A DNA stretch of 29,703 bases from CAZQLE01 sp964593905 (GTDB taxonomy: Bacteria > Chloroflexota > Anaerolineae > Anaerolineales > Anaerolineaceae): contig CAZQLE010000019.1 in NCBI GenBank assembly GCA_964593905.1, forward strand, positions 1 to 29,703. Reading direction: 5' to 3'. Of the stretch, positions 1 to 7,701 are shown one piece after another. Under the pieces are notes generated by a model, which was not told the DNA's origin, made no database searches, and worked only from the letters and a program-made list of their open reading frames with translations. The first letter of the stretch is position 1. Each line of letters starts with the position of its first letter. Made by a program: the position numbers and the translations under genes.

Positions 1-1
1 G

Positions 2-433
2 GTGATGATGGAGCCCAACCCCTTCATCCACACCACCACCACCGGCGGCGGGGCACTGGCCTGTTCGGCGGCAATCGCGGCGATCAACATAACCCTGCGC
101 GACCGGCTGTGGGAGGCGGCAGCCCAAAAGGGAGATTACATCCTCTCGCACCTGAACACACTGGCCGTGCAGTTTCCCGAGATTTTTGACAAAATCACCG
201 GCAAAGGGCTGCTCATCGGAATGCATTTCCACGATGGAGACATTGGCTACAAAGTCGCTGCCGGGTTGTTCAAACGCGGCGTTCTGGTGGCCGGCACGCT
301 GGTTTCGGCCCATACCATCCGCATTGAACCGCCCCTGATCATTACCCACAGCCAGATTAACCAGATGCTTGACCGCCTTGAAGACACTTTGCGCGAAATT
401 CAAACAGAACGACCTGTCCAAGAAACCGTGTAA
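2..433 (+). CDS. Class III (PLP) aminotransferase, putrescine-aminotransferase type, C-terminal part only
   Basis: The gene enters from the left edge, so only its last 143 codons or so are visible. The fragment starts in the MMEPNPFIHTTT segment, followed by GGGALACSAA, which in class III aminotransferases lies just after the PLP lysine. The end has VLVAGTL and the TIRIEPPL motif that binds the substrate carboxylate. The pattern (FIHTTT, GIGYK-like, VLVAGTL, TIRIEPPL) resembles putrescine:2-oxoglutarate aminotransferase (PatA/YgjG) more than ornithine or acetylornithine enzymes, but the substrate is an inference. The PLP lysine itself lies outside the window. The symporter gene starts 74 bp downstream in the same direction with no visible terminator between, so the two may be cotranscribed. 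Confidence 0.85.
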   Translation: MMMEPNPFIHTTTTGGGALACSAAIAAINITLRDRLWEAAAQKGDYILSHLNTLAVQFPEIFDKITGKGLLIGMHFHDGDIGYKVAAGLFKRGVLVAGTLVSAHTIRIEPPLIITHSQINQMLDRLEDTLREIQTERPVQETV

Positions 434-507
434 TCCAACTCCGGCTCCATTGTCGATGACAGTAGAGCCACCTTTTCAGGGTCAACTGCCAAAGGAGGGT
501 TTCAAAA

Positions 508-2205
508 ATGGAACTGGGGAATTATCCTTACGCCTGGCTGGTGGTATTGTGCATCGCAGTATTTTTTGCCTTCAGGATGTTTATCGGATGGTACGCCTCG
601 CGCAAAGTAGGCAGCACCGCCGATTACATCGTGGCCGGTCGCCGCTTGCCCATTTATCTCACCGGGGCATCGATCATGGCGACCTGGTTTGCCGCCGAAA
701 CTTTGATGGGCGCCAGTTCCACAGCCTATCAATGGGGGTTTCAGGGGGTGGTCTTTGACCCGTTCGGGGCAACGCTCTGCCTTTTCCTCTCCGGTTTTTT
801 CTTCATCCGCCTCATGCGCCGCGGAAGATTTTTGACCATCATCGATTTCTTTGAAAACCGGTATGGCAAAAAGATGGCTGTGGCCGGCGCAGTCATTCAA
901 CTGATCACCTATTTCGGCTGGACGGCTGCCCAGATCGTCGCCGGTGGGAACATTGTACATGCGTTGCTTGGCTGGCCGGTTGAGGTCGGAATGGTTTTTG
1001 TCGCCACGGTGGTGATCATCTACACGATCATGGGCGGCATGTGGGCCGATACGCTGCTCGACTTCATGCAGATGTTCCTGACTGCCGGCGGAATTACCCT
1101 GATCTTCTTTGGCGTTATGAATGCCATCGGCGGTTTTGACAACTTTATCGCCCAGGCCACCAATGCCTACACCGGCGCAGTCACAGCCGGATCGGAACAG
1201 GTGTTTATCACCCGGCCCTTCACGCTGTTGCCCATCGCCGGTGAAGGGTATCTGGGTTATACCGGGATGATGGGCTGGACATACTGGCTGGGTGCATGGA
1301 TGGCCCTTGGCCTCGGATCCATTGCCGCACAAGATTTAATGCAGCGCTCAATGTCGGCCCGCAATGAAGCCACCGCCGTATATGGCACCTACATGGCTTC
1401 GGCGCTGTATATCATCTTTGGCATTCTGTCGCCGCTGATCGGCATTGCCATGTTCATTTTGCAGCCCGCCTACCCGGTTGACCGGCTGGATTCGCTGCTG
1501 GTTACCGCAGCAATGGATACCCTGCCCCCTATTCTGACAGGCATTTTCATTGCCGCCCTGGCCTCGGCGCTGATGAGCACTTCTGACTCCTCAATTCTGG
1601 CAGGCGCATCCGTTTTCAGTGAGAACCTGCTGCCCTATTTCAAGAAAAAGATGACCGACAAAGAACAATTGCTCTGGACCCGTGTACTGGTTCTGGTTAT
1701 CGGGGTCATCAGCCTGCTGGTTGCCCTGTTTGCCCAGACCATTTATGAGCTATCGGTGTTTGCCTGGACGGTGATCCTGGTGGGCACGTTTGCCAGCTTC
1801 GCGCTGGGGATGTACTGGAAGAAGGCCAATCAGACCGGGGCGCTGGCCGGGTTTATAGGCGGCTGGGTCACCTGGCTCATTATGCTGGCAGTGCTCTACC
1901 CGACCACACTTGAAGCCTGCGCCGGAGATATCGATTGCGCCATCTGGGATGCAACCTACATTGGCTCGGTGCCGGCCTTCCTGGTCTCACTGATTCTGGT
2001 GGTTGCGGTTTCGCTCGCCACACAGAAAATTGATGTCCCCAGGCCGCTGGCCGATGTAAACGGCCGGGAAATGGCCTTCAAAAAGCGACTGGGAATCCTC
2101 GATATCCGTGATGCGCTGCGCAAGCTCCGTCCAGATGAGATCCAGCAGCTTGAAAAGGAAGAAGCCGAAAGCATGGAAGACCCGGCCCCGATTGCAGCCG
2201 ATTAG
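508..2205 (+). CDS. Sodium:solute symporter (SSS family)
   Basis: A 565-residue inner-membrane protein of about 13 hydrophobic segments, normal for the sodium/solute symporter family (proline, pantothenate and choline-type carriers). Early residues have the family pattern SRKVGSTADYIVAGRRLP and then ATWFAAETLMGASS. Around residues 345-365 the segment SALMSTSDSS carries the serine/threonine residues that form the Na2 site in vSGLT and PutP. The last 60 or so residues are a charged cytoplasmic tail ending in an acidic Glu-rich stretch. The ATG has a strong AGGAGG 8 nt upstream. The substrate cannot be read from sequence. The preceding aminotransferase suggests an amine or amino acid, which is inference only. 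A hairpin follows the stop codon. Confidence 0.9.
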   Translation: MELGNYPYAWLVVLCIAVFFAFRMFIGWYASRKVGSTADYIVAGRRLPIYLTGASIMATWFAAETLMGASSTAYQWGFQGVVFDPFGATLCLFLSGFFFIRLMRRGRFLTIIDFFENRYGKKMAVAGAVIQLITYFGWTAAQIVAGGNIVHALLGWPVEVGMVFVATVVIIYTIMGGMWADTLLDFMQMFLTAGGITLIFFGVMNAIGGFDNFIAQATNAYTGAVTAGSEQVFITRPFTLLPIAGEGYLGYTGMMGWTYWLGAWMALGLGSIAAQDLMQRSMSARNEATAVYGTYMASALYIIFGILSPLIGIAMFILQPAYPVDRLDSLLVTAAMDTLPPILTGIFIAALASALMSTSDSSILAGASVFSENLLPYFKKKMTDKEQLLWTRVLVLVIGVISLLVALFAQTIYELSVFAWTVILVGTFASFALGMYWKKANQTGALAGFIGGWVTWLIMLAVLYPTTLEACAGDIDCAIWDATYIGSVPAFLVSLILVVAVSLATQKIDVPRPLADVNGREMAFKKRLGILDIRDALRKLRPDEIQQLEKEEAESMEDPAPIAAD

Positions 2206-2228
2206 CCCGATAAAATATTCCCACAAAA

Positions 2229-2258
2229 AAACAGAGCAGCCCAAAAGCTGCTCTGTTT
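2229..2258. terminator. Bidirectional intrinsic terminator between symporter and thioredoxin reductase
   Basis: A 12-bp perfect inverted repeat (AAACAGAGCAGC / GCTGCTCTGTTT, loop of 6) preceded by an A-run and followed by T-rich sequence. It lies between two convergent genes and can act in both directions. Confidence 0.85.
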
Positions 2259-2287
2259 GATTTCAGAAGACATTGGCCCACCCGGCC

Positions 2288-3247
2288 CTAAGCCGAAACG
2301 GGTAATTCTTTCTCTTCGTTGGCCAGGTCTTGCAGATAATGCGTCGCCTGAATGGCCGCCGCAGCACCCATGCCGGCCGAGGTCACCACCTGGCGAAAAA
2401 CCGGATCGGCCGCTTCACCGGCCGCATAAACACCGGGCAGGTTGGTACGCTGAAGCTTATCGGTCACAACATACCCGTTTTCCATGGTCAAATAATCTTT
2501 AAAGACAGCCGTATTCGGGGTGTGACCAATGAAAATGAAAATTCCATCGGTGGAAAACAGGCTTTCTTCGCCGGTCTTCACGTTTTTCAGTTTCAAATCG
2601 GTCACTTTATCCTGACCGACCACCTCGGTCACCACCGTATCCCAGACAAATTTAATTTTCGGGTTTTCAAACGCACGGCGCTGCAAAATTGCCCCGGCGC
2701 GCAGGCTGTCGCGGCGGTGAATAATGGTCACTTCGCTGGCATAGCGGGTCAGGAAGATGCCTTCTTCCAATGCGCTGTCGCCGCCGCCCACCACCACCAC
2801 ACGCTTCTCGCGGAAAAACCAGCCATCACAGGTGCCGCAATAAGACACGCCCCGGCCGGTCAACAACTGCTCGCCGGGGATATTCAGCTTGTTCGGGCTG
2901 GCGCCGGTGGCAATAACAATCGAATCAGCCGTATATTCGGTCATATAGGTCTTAACGCGATACGGTCGGGACGAAAAATCAACCCCGGTCACTGCGTCAA
3001 ACACCAGCCGGGCGCCAAAGCGTTCGGCCTGTTTTTGAAAACTCTCGCTCAATTCCGACCCGCCAACACCCTCCGGGAAACCCGGATAATTTTCAATCAG
3101 GTGTGTAATGGCAGCCTGACCGCCCAGTTCATTGCCTGTAATCACCAGTGGCGCCAGCTCTGCCCGGGCGGCATATAATGCCGCTGCCATTCCAGCCGGA
3201 CCGCCGCCGATAACCAGTACTTTAACGTGATTTTCGTTGTTTTCCAT
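2288..3247 (-). CDS. trxB: Thioredoxin reductase (NADPH, FAD flavoprotein)
   Basis: A 319-residue flavoprotein, the usual length for bacterial low-molecular-weight thioredoxin reductase. It has the FAD dinucleotide fold GGGPAGMAAA near residue 14, the redox-active CGTC at residues 137-140 followed by DG, the NADPH fold GGGDSALEE near residue 154, and the C-terminal FAD segment AAGEAADPVFRQVVTSAG. It transfers electrons from NADPH to thioredoxin in the cytoplasm. The open frame extends 41 codons upstream, but the ATG at 3247 has AGGAAA at good distance and gives the family-typical N-terminus (MENNENHVKVLVIGGG), so I use it. The partner thioredoxin is not in the window. A related flavoprotein using another partner, such as ferredoxin, cannot be fully excluded. 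Confidence 0.92.
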   Translation of the reverse strand: MENNENHVKVLVIGGGPAGMAAALYAARAELAPLVITGNELGGQAAITHLIENYPGFPEGVGGSELSESFQKQAERFGARLVFDAVTGVDFSSRPYRVKTYMTEYTADSIVIATGASPNKLNIPGEQLLTGRGVSYCGTCDGWFFREKRVVVVGGGDSALEEGIFLTRYASEVTIIHRRDSLRAGAILQRRAFENPKIKFVWDTVVTEVVGQDKVTDLKLKNVKTGEESLFSTDGIFIFIGHTPNTAVFKDYLTMENGYVVTDKLQRTNLPGVYAAGEAADPVFRQVVTSAGMGAAAAIQATHYLQDLANEEKELPVSA

Positions 3248-3469
3248 AGTTTCCTGTCCAGAGGATAAATTTGTCAATTTAAAATTCATACGCTCAAACA
3301 CCCGGATCACCAGAGCCAGCAACTGCCCGGCCACCCTGGTTTTATTGTCTGAATAATGATATCCAATCAATAGATGTTTTCCGCCCCAAAAAGTTACAGC
3401 GCATTGGGAGGATGTGTGAGGAGGGCCCTATCCTGGGGGAATACCATGCTGATTCCTTGAGACCTGGAG

Positions 3470-4819
3470 TTACGCGACCAGATTTTGGTCGGTCTCGGTT
3501 AACACCTCATCCAAAATCGCAAAACCCTCTTCCAACTGCCCTGGGGTGATGATAAGCGGTGGCAGCAGCAAGACCGTATGCCAGTGGGTATAGACATACA
3601 ACCCCCGTTCCAGCAAGCGCTGACGCAGCCGCACCATTAGCGGGCTGGATTGATTGAACGCAGCGGCGGGTTCCCGTGTTGCCCGGTCTTTAACGATCTC
3701 CAGAATTCCGAACAGGCCGATACTGCGCGTCTCACCAATGGATGGATGACGTTCTTGCAGCCAGGTCAACTTCTCTGAAAACAGTTTACCCATCTCGGCC
3801 GCATGTTCGACAATCCGCTGGCTCTGCATAAAGCGAATCACCCCGATGGCCGCCGCCAGTGAAACCGGGTGACTGTTATAGGTCAGCCCGCCTTCATACA
3901 CCCGCTCGGCAAAGGCGTCGCGAATCTCTTTGCGCATTGCCACCGCCCCCAACGGGGCATAGCCCGAAGTCAGGCCCTTTGCCATCGTCATCAAATCTGG
4001 CTTCACATCCCAATGATCCACTGCGAACCATTTTCCCGTCCGTCCAAAACCGCTCATCACCTCATCGCAGATCAGCAGAATGCCGTAACGATCACACAAT
4101 GCCCGCACCCCGGCCAGATACCCGGCCGGCGGAATGATGACCCCGTTGGTGCCGGTTACCGTCTCCATCAACACTGCGGCGATCGTCTGCGGGCCTTCAT
4201 AGAGGATGATCTCTTCCAGATGATTTAAATAATCGCGGGTAAACTCGGCCTCAGAAATATCCGGGGTTGTTCGATGAAACGTTGAGCGGTAACGGTAAGG
4301 ATCGAGAAAATGCACCACTCCCGGCATCGTAGCCGGTTCCCAGGCCACCCGCCGCGGATCACCGCTAAGCGCCACTGCCCCGTAGGTGGCGCCATGATAA
4401 GAGCGATAGCGCGCCAGCACTTTAAAGCGCCCGGTGTAGCCCCGTGCCAGTTTAACCGCATTCTCGTTTGCGTCCGCCCCGCCCAGGGTATACAAAAAAT
4501 AGTCCAGACCGGCGGGAACGATTTCAGAGAGCAATTCTCCCAGTTCGGCCCGGGGCCGGGTTGCCATGCCGGGCCCGGCGTACGGCAGATCTTGAATCTG
4601 GCGAATCATCTCGGCGATTACGGTCGGGTTGCCGTGCCCGATATTGACGTTCATCACCATCGAATTGAAATCCAGGTAGCGCCTGTCATTCACATCCCAG
4701 AAGTAAACTCCCTCCGCACGCCTTACCGGAATCGGGTTCACCTTGCCCTGCGCCGACCAGGTCCAAAAGCTGTGTTTTAAAGACTCGCCAAGGATTTGAT
4801 CATCAGAAATCGGGGTCAT
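3470..4819 (-). CDS. Class III PLP-dependent aminotransferase (taurine/omega-amino-acid type)
   Basis: A 449-residue class III aminotransferase. It shows HSFWTWSAQ near residue 16, the cofactor-phosphate region LGGADANENAVKLAR (112-126), the Tyr-His-Gly motif (141-143), the ring-binding Asp of CDEV (D252) and the Schiff-base lysine in MAKGLTSGYAPLG (K281). The N-terminal WSAQ pattern recalls taurine:pyruvate or taurine:2-oxoglutarate aminotransferases, but the amino donor is not certain. The ATG has GTGAGGCG a few bases upstream. It is not close to the aminotransferase fragment at the left edge: overall pattern and C-terminus differ. It lies 222 bp downstream of thioredoxin reductase on the same strand, and there is no clear terminator after it. 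Confidence 0.88.
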   Translation of the reverse strand: MTPISDDQILGESLKHSFWTWSAQGKVNPIPVRRAEGVYFWDVNDRRYLDFNSMVMNVNIGHGNPTVIAEMIRQIQDLPYAGPGMATRPRAELGELLSEIVPAGLDYFLYTLGGADANENAVKLARGYTGRFKVLARYRSYHGATYGAVALSGDPRRVAWEPATMPGVVHFLDPYRYRSTFHRTTPDISEAEFTRDYLNHLEEIILYEGPQTIAAVLMETVTGTNGVIIPPAGYLAGVRALCDRYGILLICDEVMSGFGRTGKWFAVDHWDVKPDLMTMAKGLTSGYAPLGAVAMRKEIRDAFAERVYEGGLTYNSHPVSLAAAIGVIRFMQSQRIVEHAAEMGKLFSEKLTWLQERHPSIGETRSIGLFGILEIVKDRATREPAAAFNQSSPLMVRLRQRLLERGLYVYTHWHTVLLLPPLIITPGQLEEGFAILDEVLTETDQNLVA

Positions 4820-4914
4820 AAGCGCCTCACAGTGATTTTTATATAACCGGGATAAAAACGGATGCGAAGTGGATGCAAATCTATCTTATCATAGCCCAAC
4901 CATCTTTATTATGG

Positions 4915-4922
4915 TATAGAAT
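4915..4922 (+). promoter_or_regulatory. Candidate -10 element (TATAGAAT) for a leaderless DUF309 transcript
   Basis: TATAGA/TAGAAT ends 6-8 nt before the ATG at 4929 and no Shine-Dalgarno sequence is visible in between (CAACCC). That spacing would put the transcription start at or next to the start codon. No convincing -35 hexamer is visible. Confidence 0.4.
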
Positions 4923-4928
4923 CAACCC

Positions 4929-5366
4929 ATGAGCAACCTCACGCCCGCCGAACTGCCTGAATTTACCCCGGCCCAGGCCCTGTTGACCTGCACTTCACCT
5001 TTGCCCGCACTGGCGCGCAAAGGTCTGGAGTTATTCAATCAGCAGCATTATTTTGAAGCCCATGAGGCGCTTGAACTTGCCTGGCGCGCCGAACGCGGCG
5101 CAGCCCGAGAACTATACCGGGGCATTTTGCAGGTTGGCGTAGGATATTATCATCTGCGGCGCGGCAATTATCGCGGCGCAGTCAAACTGCTGGCGCGCAG
5201 CAAGGCGCGTCTGGCTATCTTCCCCGAATGGTGCCAGGGCGTGCATGTCCAAAAACTGCGTGACGATTCTCAGCGGGTGGCCAACGAGCTGGCCCGCCTG
5301 GGTCCAGAGCTGATAAACGAGTTAAACCCAGAGCTGTTAACTTCGGTGGAGTTCACCGCGAGATGA
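4929..5366 (+). CDS. DUF309 family protein
   Basis: A 145-residue soluble helical protein. Residues 30-55 (GLELFNQQHYFEAHEALELAW) match the DUF309 signature, a short helical domain with a conserved HE..LE..W core, followed by YRGILQVGVGYYHLRRGN. The family has no established biochemical function. The first 25 residues are variable and Pro/Ala-rich. The gene lacks a recognisable ribosome-binding site but has a -10-like element close to its ATG. It is convergent with the cyclase gene, with one base between the two stop codons and no room for a terminator. Confidence 0.85.
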   Translation: MSNLTPAELPEFTPAQALLTCTSPLPALARKGLELFNQQHYFEAHEALELAWRAERGAARELYRGILQVGVGYYHLRRGNYRGAVKLLARSKARLAIFPEWCQGVHVQKLRDDSQRVANELARLGPELINELNPELLTSVEFTAR

Positions 5367-5367
5367 A

Positions 5368-6006
5368 TTAGGCTTCAATTAAAATCACGCGCGCCGGCGC
5401 GCCGTCGGAGCCTTGCAGTTTCAGCGGCAGACAGCATAAGGTGTAATGCCCGCCGGTGACTTTTGAAAGATCCAGGCCTTCCACCACGATCACCCCGGCT
5501 TTGAGAAATTCTTCGTGCGTCGGGCGGCTTTGCTTATAGGGTGCAACTGAAAGATAATCGACCCCCACCAGGCAAATGCCCATCTCTACCAACAGCTTTG
5601 CGCCCGAGTGATCGATGCCTACAAAATCGGTCCGAAAGGTGCTTTCGCCCGCGACCCAGGCGCTGGAATTGCGCGTCTTGAACAGCACCCGCACCGTCCC
5701 GGTCGGCAGATTGGCGCGCTGCACCACCGCCGCATTAATCACCTCCACCGCATCCTCCAGCTCCACCACCAGCACCGGGCCATACAACACATCCAACGAC
5801 AGGGTCTCAACGCTCTTTCCATCCGGCAAAAAGTGAAACGGCGAGTCGAGATGGGTGCCGCAGTGGACCCCCAGCGTTAATTGTGAAGTATTCGAATTTG
5901 CACCCTCTTCGATCTTGCGTTTACGCTCAATCACTGGCGCCGGGTCACCCGGCCAGACCGGCATTTGCGCCGAGATGGTTACAGTAATATCATGGATTTT
6001 CGCCAT
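5368..6006 (-). CDS. Cyclase family metal hydrolase (kynurenine formamidase-like)
   Basis: A 212-residue protein of the cyclase superfamily (PF04199), which includes bacterial kynurenine formamidase KynB. The metal-binding signature HxGTHxDxPxH is complete at residues 48-58 (H48, H52, D54, H58). A THEEF segment and a GAPARVILIEA C-terminus also fit the family. The ATG at 6006 has AGGAGG with 6 nt spacing; the GTG one codon earlier would be too close. No other kynurenine-pathway gene is in the window, so the substrate is open; isatin hydrolases and other amidases share this fold. It lies 51 bp behind the second CapA-like gene on the same strand, with no terminator, so it is probably the last gene of that transcript. 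Confidence 0.88.
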   Translation of the reverse strand: MAKIHDITVTISAQMPVWPGDPAPVIERKRKIEEGANSNTSQLTLGVHCGTHLDSPFHFLPDGKSVETLSLDVLYGPVLVVELEDAVEVINAAVVQRANLPTGTVRVLFKTRNSSAWVAGESTFRTDFVGIDHSGAKLLVEMGICLVGVDYLSVAPYKQSRPTHEEFLKAGVIVVEGLDLSKVTGGHYTLCCLPLKLQGSDGAPARVILIEA

Positions 6007-6057
6007 CACAATCCTCCTTCACCTGACAACAACCCGGCTGCCAGACAACTGCCTGCG

Positions 6058-7701
6058 CTATTGAATCCACCTGGCCGCTCGAAAGGCATCTTCCAACAAA
6101 GTTTGTCGCTCTTCCGCAGTCATCGGGCGCGGCTTCGAGTAATCTTCCAGCATGGCGGTCAACAGTTCAACCCCCATATATCTGCCATCATAAAATACAT
6201 GCCGGTCGATAAACTCCCGCCGGGTGCCTTTCACGGGCTGGTCCATCTGATCAAAAAACAGATTTCCCAGGCCATAGTGGATAAAATTACCCTCCACAAA
6301 ATCCATCGTCACCGGGTGGTGCGCCTGGCTGCCCTGCACAATCACTGCTCCGGCCTGTGCGAGCGGCGGAAAGTCACGCTGCTGATAAGGCGTGGAGACA
6401 ATGGCATAATGTTCGTTGTATTGCAAAGTGACGATTACGAGATAACCCTTTGTGCGCAGTGTTTTAATCTGCTCGATCACCCAGGGGTAATCGCAGCGGG
6501 CTACGCCCACCCGGTCTTCGGTCGCCCAGACACCGGGCGGCCCGGCCGGGTTGCACCCGATAAACGCCAGCCGGTTGCCATGATCCTCCACCAGCAGCGG
6601 TTTACGGGCATCGAGGTCGTTTAATCCAGTTCCATAATACAACATCCCATGCTCACGATACAAATCAAGCGTCTTGATCATCGAATCAATCCGCCAGTCT
6701 GCCAGATGATTGCCGGTCATTTCAATAATATCCGCATCAATATCATCCAGCAGTTCAATATACTCGGGTCGCGAACAGAACATCAAATTCTTTTGTGAAG
6801 GATTCGCCGGCGGACAGGTCGGCTCGAAGGACACCTCATTACTGATATGCGTCAGATCGGCATCCACCAGCCAATCACGGATATCCCGCGCCGGATAGGT
6901 CATGCCGTTCTGTTCCATTTTATAGCCCACCGTGCGCACCAGAGCGGTGGTGCCGGTCATCACCAGCACAGTCAGCTTATCGGGGTCGCGATTGGTGGCC
7001 GGGATCTGCGCAAAAGCAGCCTGAAATTCAGCCACACCGGGTGCGGCCGGGTCCGTCAGGGTCACATGGATGCCCACCGTCAGCGGGTATTTATCTACAT
7101 CCAGTTTCCAATCCAGCGGCGAACGGTCATCCACTCGCAGCACCTTCCACCGGGGTTCCAACGCATCAAAGGGGATGATGGCCCAGGCCGGGCGGTCATC
7201 CCAGGCGGTCTGCAACAACTGATCGGCCGGGAGCGGTTTCACCGCATTCTCATCCGGTGTACCCCATAATTCCGAGAAGATTGTCAGTGTCTCAGAAGAC
7301 ATCAGCAGCGGACGGCCGTCAAACAAACCGTTCCCTTCCCCCCGCCAGAAGGACGCTAAATCTGCGGCCGCAATTCCATCTTCCACCGTAGGAAACGGCG
7401 CAACCAGCGCATACACACGCTGCAAATCTGCGCCCGCCCCAACCGCCAGAGCAACTTGAATGCTGGCAGCGGTTCGCTGCGGGGTGGTTTGCGGCAGCAA
7501 GGGCAAAATGGCAGCCTGCAAGTCGGCCGGAAGCGCCGGGTCAACCCAGCCGGTTAGCTCCGGCTGCGGTTCAACATCGGCAGGCGGGGTGGGTTTGCCG
7601 GTCACAGCAGCCACCGGCAGCACAGCCGCGGGTGCACAACCCACACACAACATCACCACCATAACGAACAGACCCAACTGCTTTGCCATCCTCATTTCCA
7701 T
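6058..7701 (-). CDS. CapA-like lipoprotein (poly-gamma-glutamate synthesis/metallophosphatase-like), copy 2
   Basis: A 547-residue predicted lipoprotein. The N-terminus MAKQLGLFVMVVMLCVGC is a signal peptide ending in a lipobox (CVGC). Residues of about 50-250 form a domain with AFPTVEDG-like features, possibly related to periplasmic binding proteins. Residues of about 255-520 match the CapA domain: SNEVSF in place of NLE, EMTGNHLAD, VTLQYNEHY, GSQAHHP and HYGLGNLFFDQ. The first metal-site motif, normally GD, reads TGTT, so activity is uncertain. Three in-frame ATGs cluster at the start (7701, 7695, 7689). I use 7701, which has GGAGAG upstream and overlaps the previous gene by 10 bp; the 7695 ATG would give a TGA/ATG overlap. 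CapA proteins take part in capsule polyglutamate export, but no capBC is present here. Confidence 0.82.
   Translation of the reverse strand: MEMRMAKQLGLFVMVVMLCVGCAPAAVLPVAAVTGKPTPPADVEPQPELTGWVDPALPADLQAAILPLLPQTTPQRTAASIQVALAVGAGADLQRVYALVAPFPTVEDGIAAADLASFWRGEGNGLFDGRPLLMSSETLTIFSELWGTPDENAVKPLPADQLLQTAWDDRPAWAIIPFDALEPRWKVLRVDDRSPLDWKLDVDKYPLTVGIHVTLTDPAAPGVAEFQAAFAQIPATNRDPDKLTVLVMTGTTALVRTVGYKMEQNGMTYPARDIRDWLVDADLTHISNEVSFEPTCPPANPSQKNLMFCSRPEYIELLDDIDADIIEMTGNHLADWRIDSMIKTLDLYREHGMLYYGTGLNDLDARKPLLVEDHGNRLAFIGCNPAGPPGVWATEDRVGVARCDYPWVIEQIKTLRTKGYLVIVTLQYNEHYAIVSTPYQQRDFPPLAQAGAVIVQGSQAHHPVTMDFVEGNFIHYGLGNLFFDQMDQPVKGTRREFIDRHVFYDGRYMGVELLTAMLEDYSKPRPMTAEERQTLLEDAFRAARWIQ

Noticed and set aside
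502..1332. A 276-codon open frame antisense to the symporter
   Set aside because: It is Gly/His/Asp-rich text with no domain and lies fully opposite a clear transporter gene; a shadow of codon bias.
2330..3178. A 282-codon open frame antisense to thioredoxin reductase
   Set aside because: It lies opposite a gene with every family motif, is rich in His/Gly/Ala and has no ribosome-binding site.
3272..3277. TTGACA on the minus strand upstream of thioredoxin reductase
   Set aside because: It lies only 24 bp before the start codon; the matching -10 position falls on the ribosome-binding site and is not AT-rich.
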